From: Scatomorpha stercorigallinarum
GTDB taxonomy: Bacteria > Bacillota > Clostridia > Oscillospirales > Oscillospiraceae
Length of the DNA: 64,000 bases
Assembly (NCBI GenBank): GCA_944387865.1
Contig: CALXGN010000009.1
Span: 16,398-80,397, forward strand
Direction of reading: 5' to 3'
Shown here: piece after piece, positions 63,948 through 64,000 of the stretch
How the letters are laid out: each line of letters begins with the position of its first letter
How positions within the stretch are numbered: position 1 is the stretch's first letter
Position numbers and translations under genes: made by a program
The notes under the pieces: model-generated
What the model saw: the letters and a program-made list of their open reading frames with translations, nothing else
Told to the model about the DNA's origin: nothing
Database searches by the model: none

Positions 63948-64000
63948 TTTATAGAGAGTTTGATCCTGGCTCAGGACGAACGCTGGCGGCGTGCCTAACA
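63948..64000 (+). rRNA. 16S ribosomal RNA (5' end only)
   Basis: The conserved AGAGTTTGATCCTGGCTCAG starts at 63955, which corresponds to E. coli position 8, and is followed by GACGAACGCTGGCGGCGTGC. The gene continues past the window. Confidence 0.97.

Overview
The window looks like chromosomal DNA of a GC-rich anaerobic Firmicute of the Oscillospirales (Clostridium cluster IV) type. The evidence is a low-GC-style gene repertoire written in GC-rich codons. It includes YfmF/YfmH peptidases, NrdR, a butyryl-CoA:acetate CoA-transferase relative, a Re-citrate-synthase-type enzyme, 2-oxoacid:ferredoxin oxidoreductase, 2-hydroxyacyl-CoA dehydratase relatives, MalFG-type ABC genes, a CbbX/SpoVK-type AAA protein and an SLH-domain surface protein. 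The first bases of a 16S rRNA gene close the window. No phage, transposase, CRISPR array or plasmid function was seen. The species cannot be fixed from sequence reading alone.

Layout. 0-4.1 kb: yfmF (cut by the window edge), yfmH, lgt, a helical protein of unknown function, then convergent nrdR. 4.3-9.2 kb: a CoA-transferase of the butyryl/4-hydroxybutyrate type, a CBS-pair protein, a repeat island, and a CMD-flavodoxin-LysR group. 9.4-12.4 kb: alaS and a HIT protein, then a second repeat island that is an inverted partner of the first. 12.9-15 kb: a DUF6320-type membrane protein and a condensation-fold acyltransferase. 15.2-19.8 kb: Re-citrate synthase type enzyme, aconitase, a 56-residue ribbon-helix-helix protein and NAD-type isocitrate dehydrogenase, which together would make 2-oxoglutarate from acetyl-CoA and oxaloacetate; tRNA-Gly(CCC) follows. 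20.1-26.8 kb: an XRE regulator with three operator-like sites, then a leftward LacI-GH13-lipoprotein-two-permease maltooligosaccharide locus without its own ATPase.

27-31.4 kb: a one-TM exported protein, a DUF362 protein and a 778-residue lipoprotein that joins a propeller-like half to a solute-binding half; tRNA-Trp(CCA) follows. 31.9-44.6 kb is the most distinctive region. It runs leftward as a membrane transporter, a LarA-like nickel-pincer racemase relative, an IlvD/Edd dehydratase, a four-subunit 2-oxoacid:ferredoxin oxidoreductase and an acetyl-CoA hydrolase/transferase family CoA-transferase, followed by an amidase-like and a creatininase-like gene. A divergent IclR regulator and a second CoA-transferase broken by a 5-bp repeat expansion lie on the right. 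I infer a fermentation route for a (poly)hydroxy acid: uptake, epimerisation, dehydration to a 2-oxo acid, ferredoxin-linked decarboxylation to an acyl-CoA, and CoA transfer.

44.7-54.6 kb: nagA, a CofE-like ligase, a NagD-type phosphatase, the AAA protein, htpG, hemW and a VanW protein. 54.9-57.9 kb: a divergent 2-hydroxyacyl-CoA dehydratase-like pair with a small one-TM protein. 58.1-61.2 kb: a possible leader ORF and a 1001-residue surface protein with about nine InlB-B-like repeats and three SLH domains. 61.3-63.6 kb: trmO, a zinc-ribbon membrane protein and an FAH-family hydrolase. 63.7-64 kb: rRNA promoter, leader and the 16S start.
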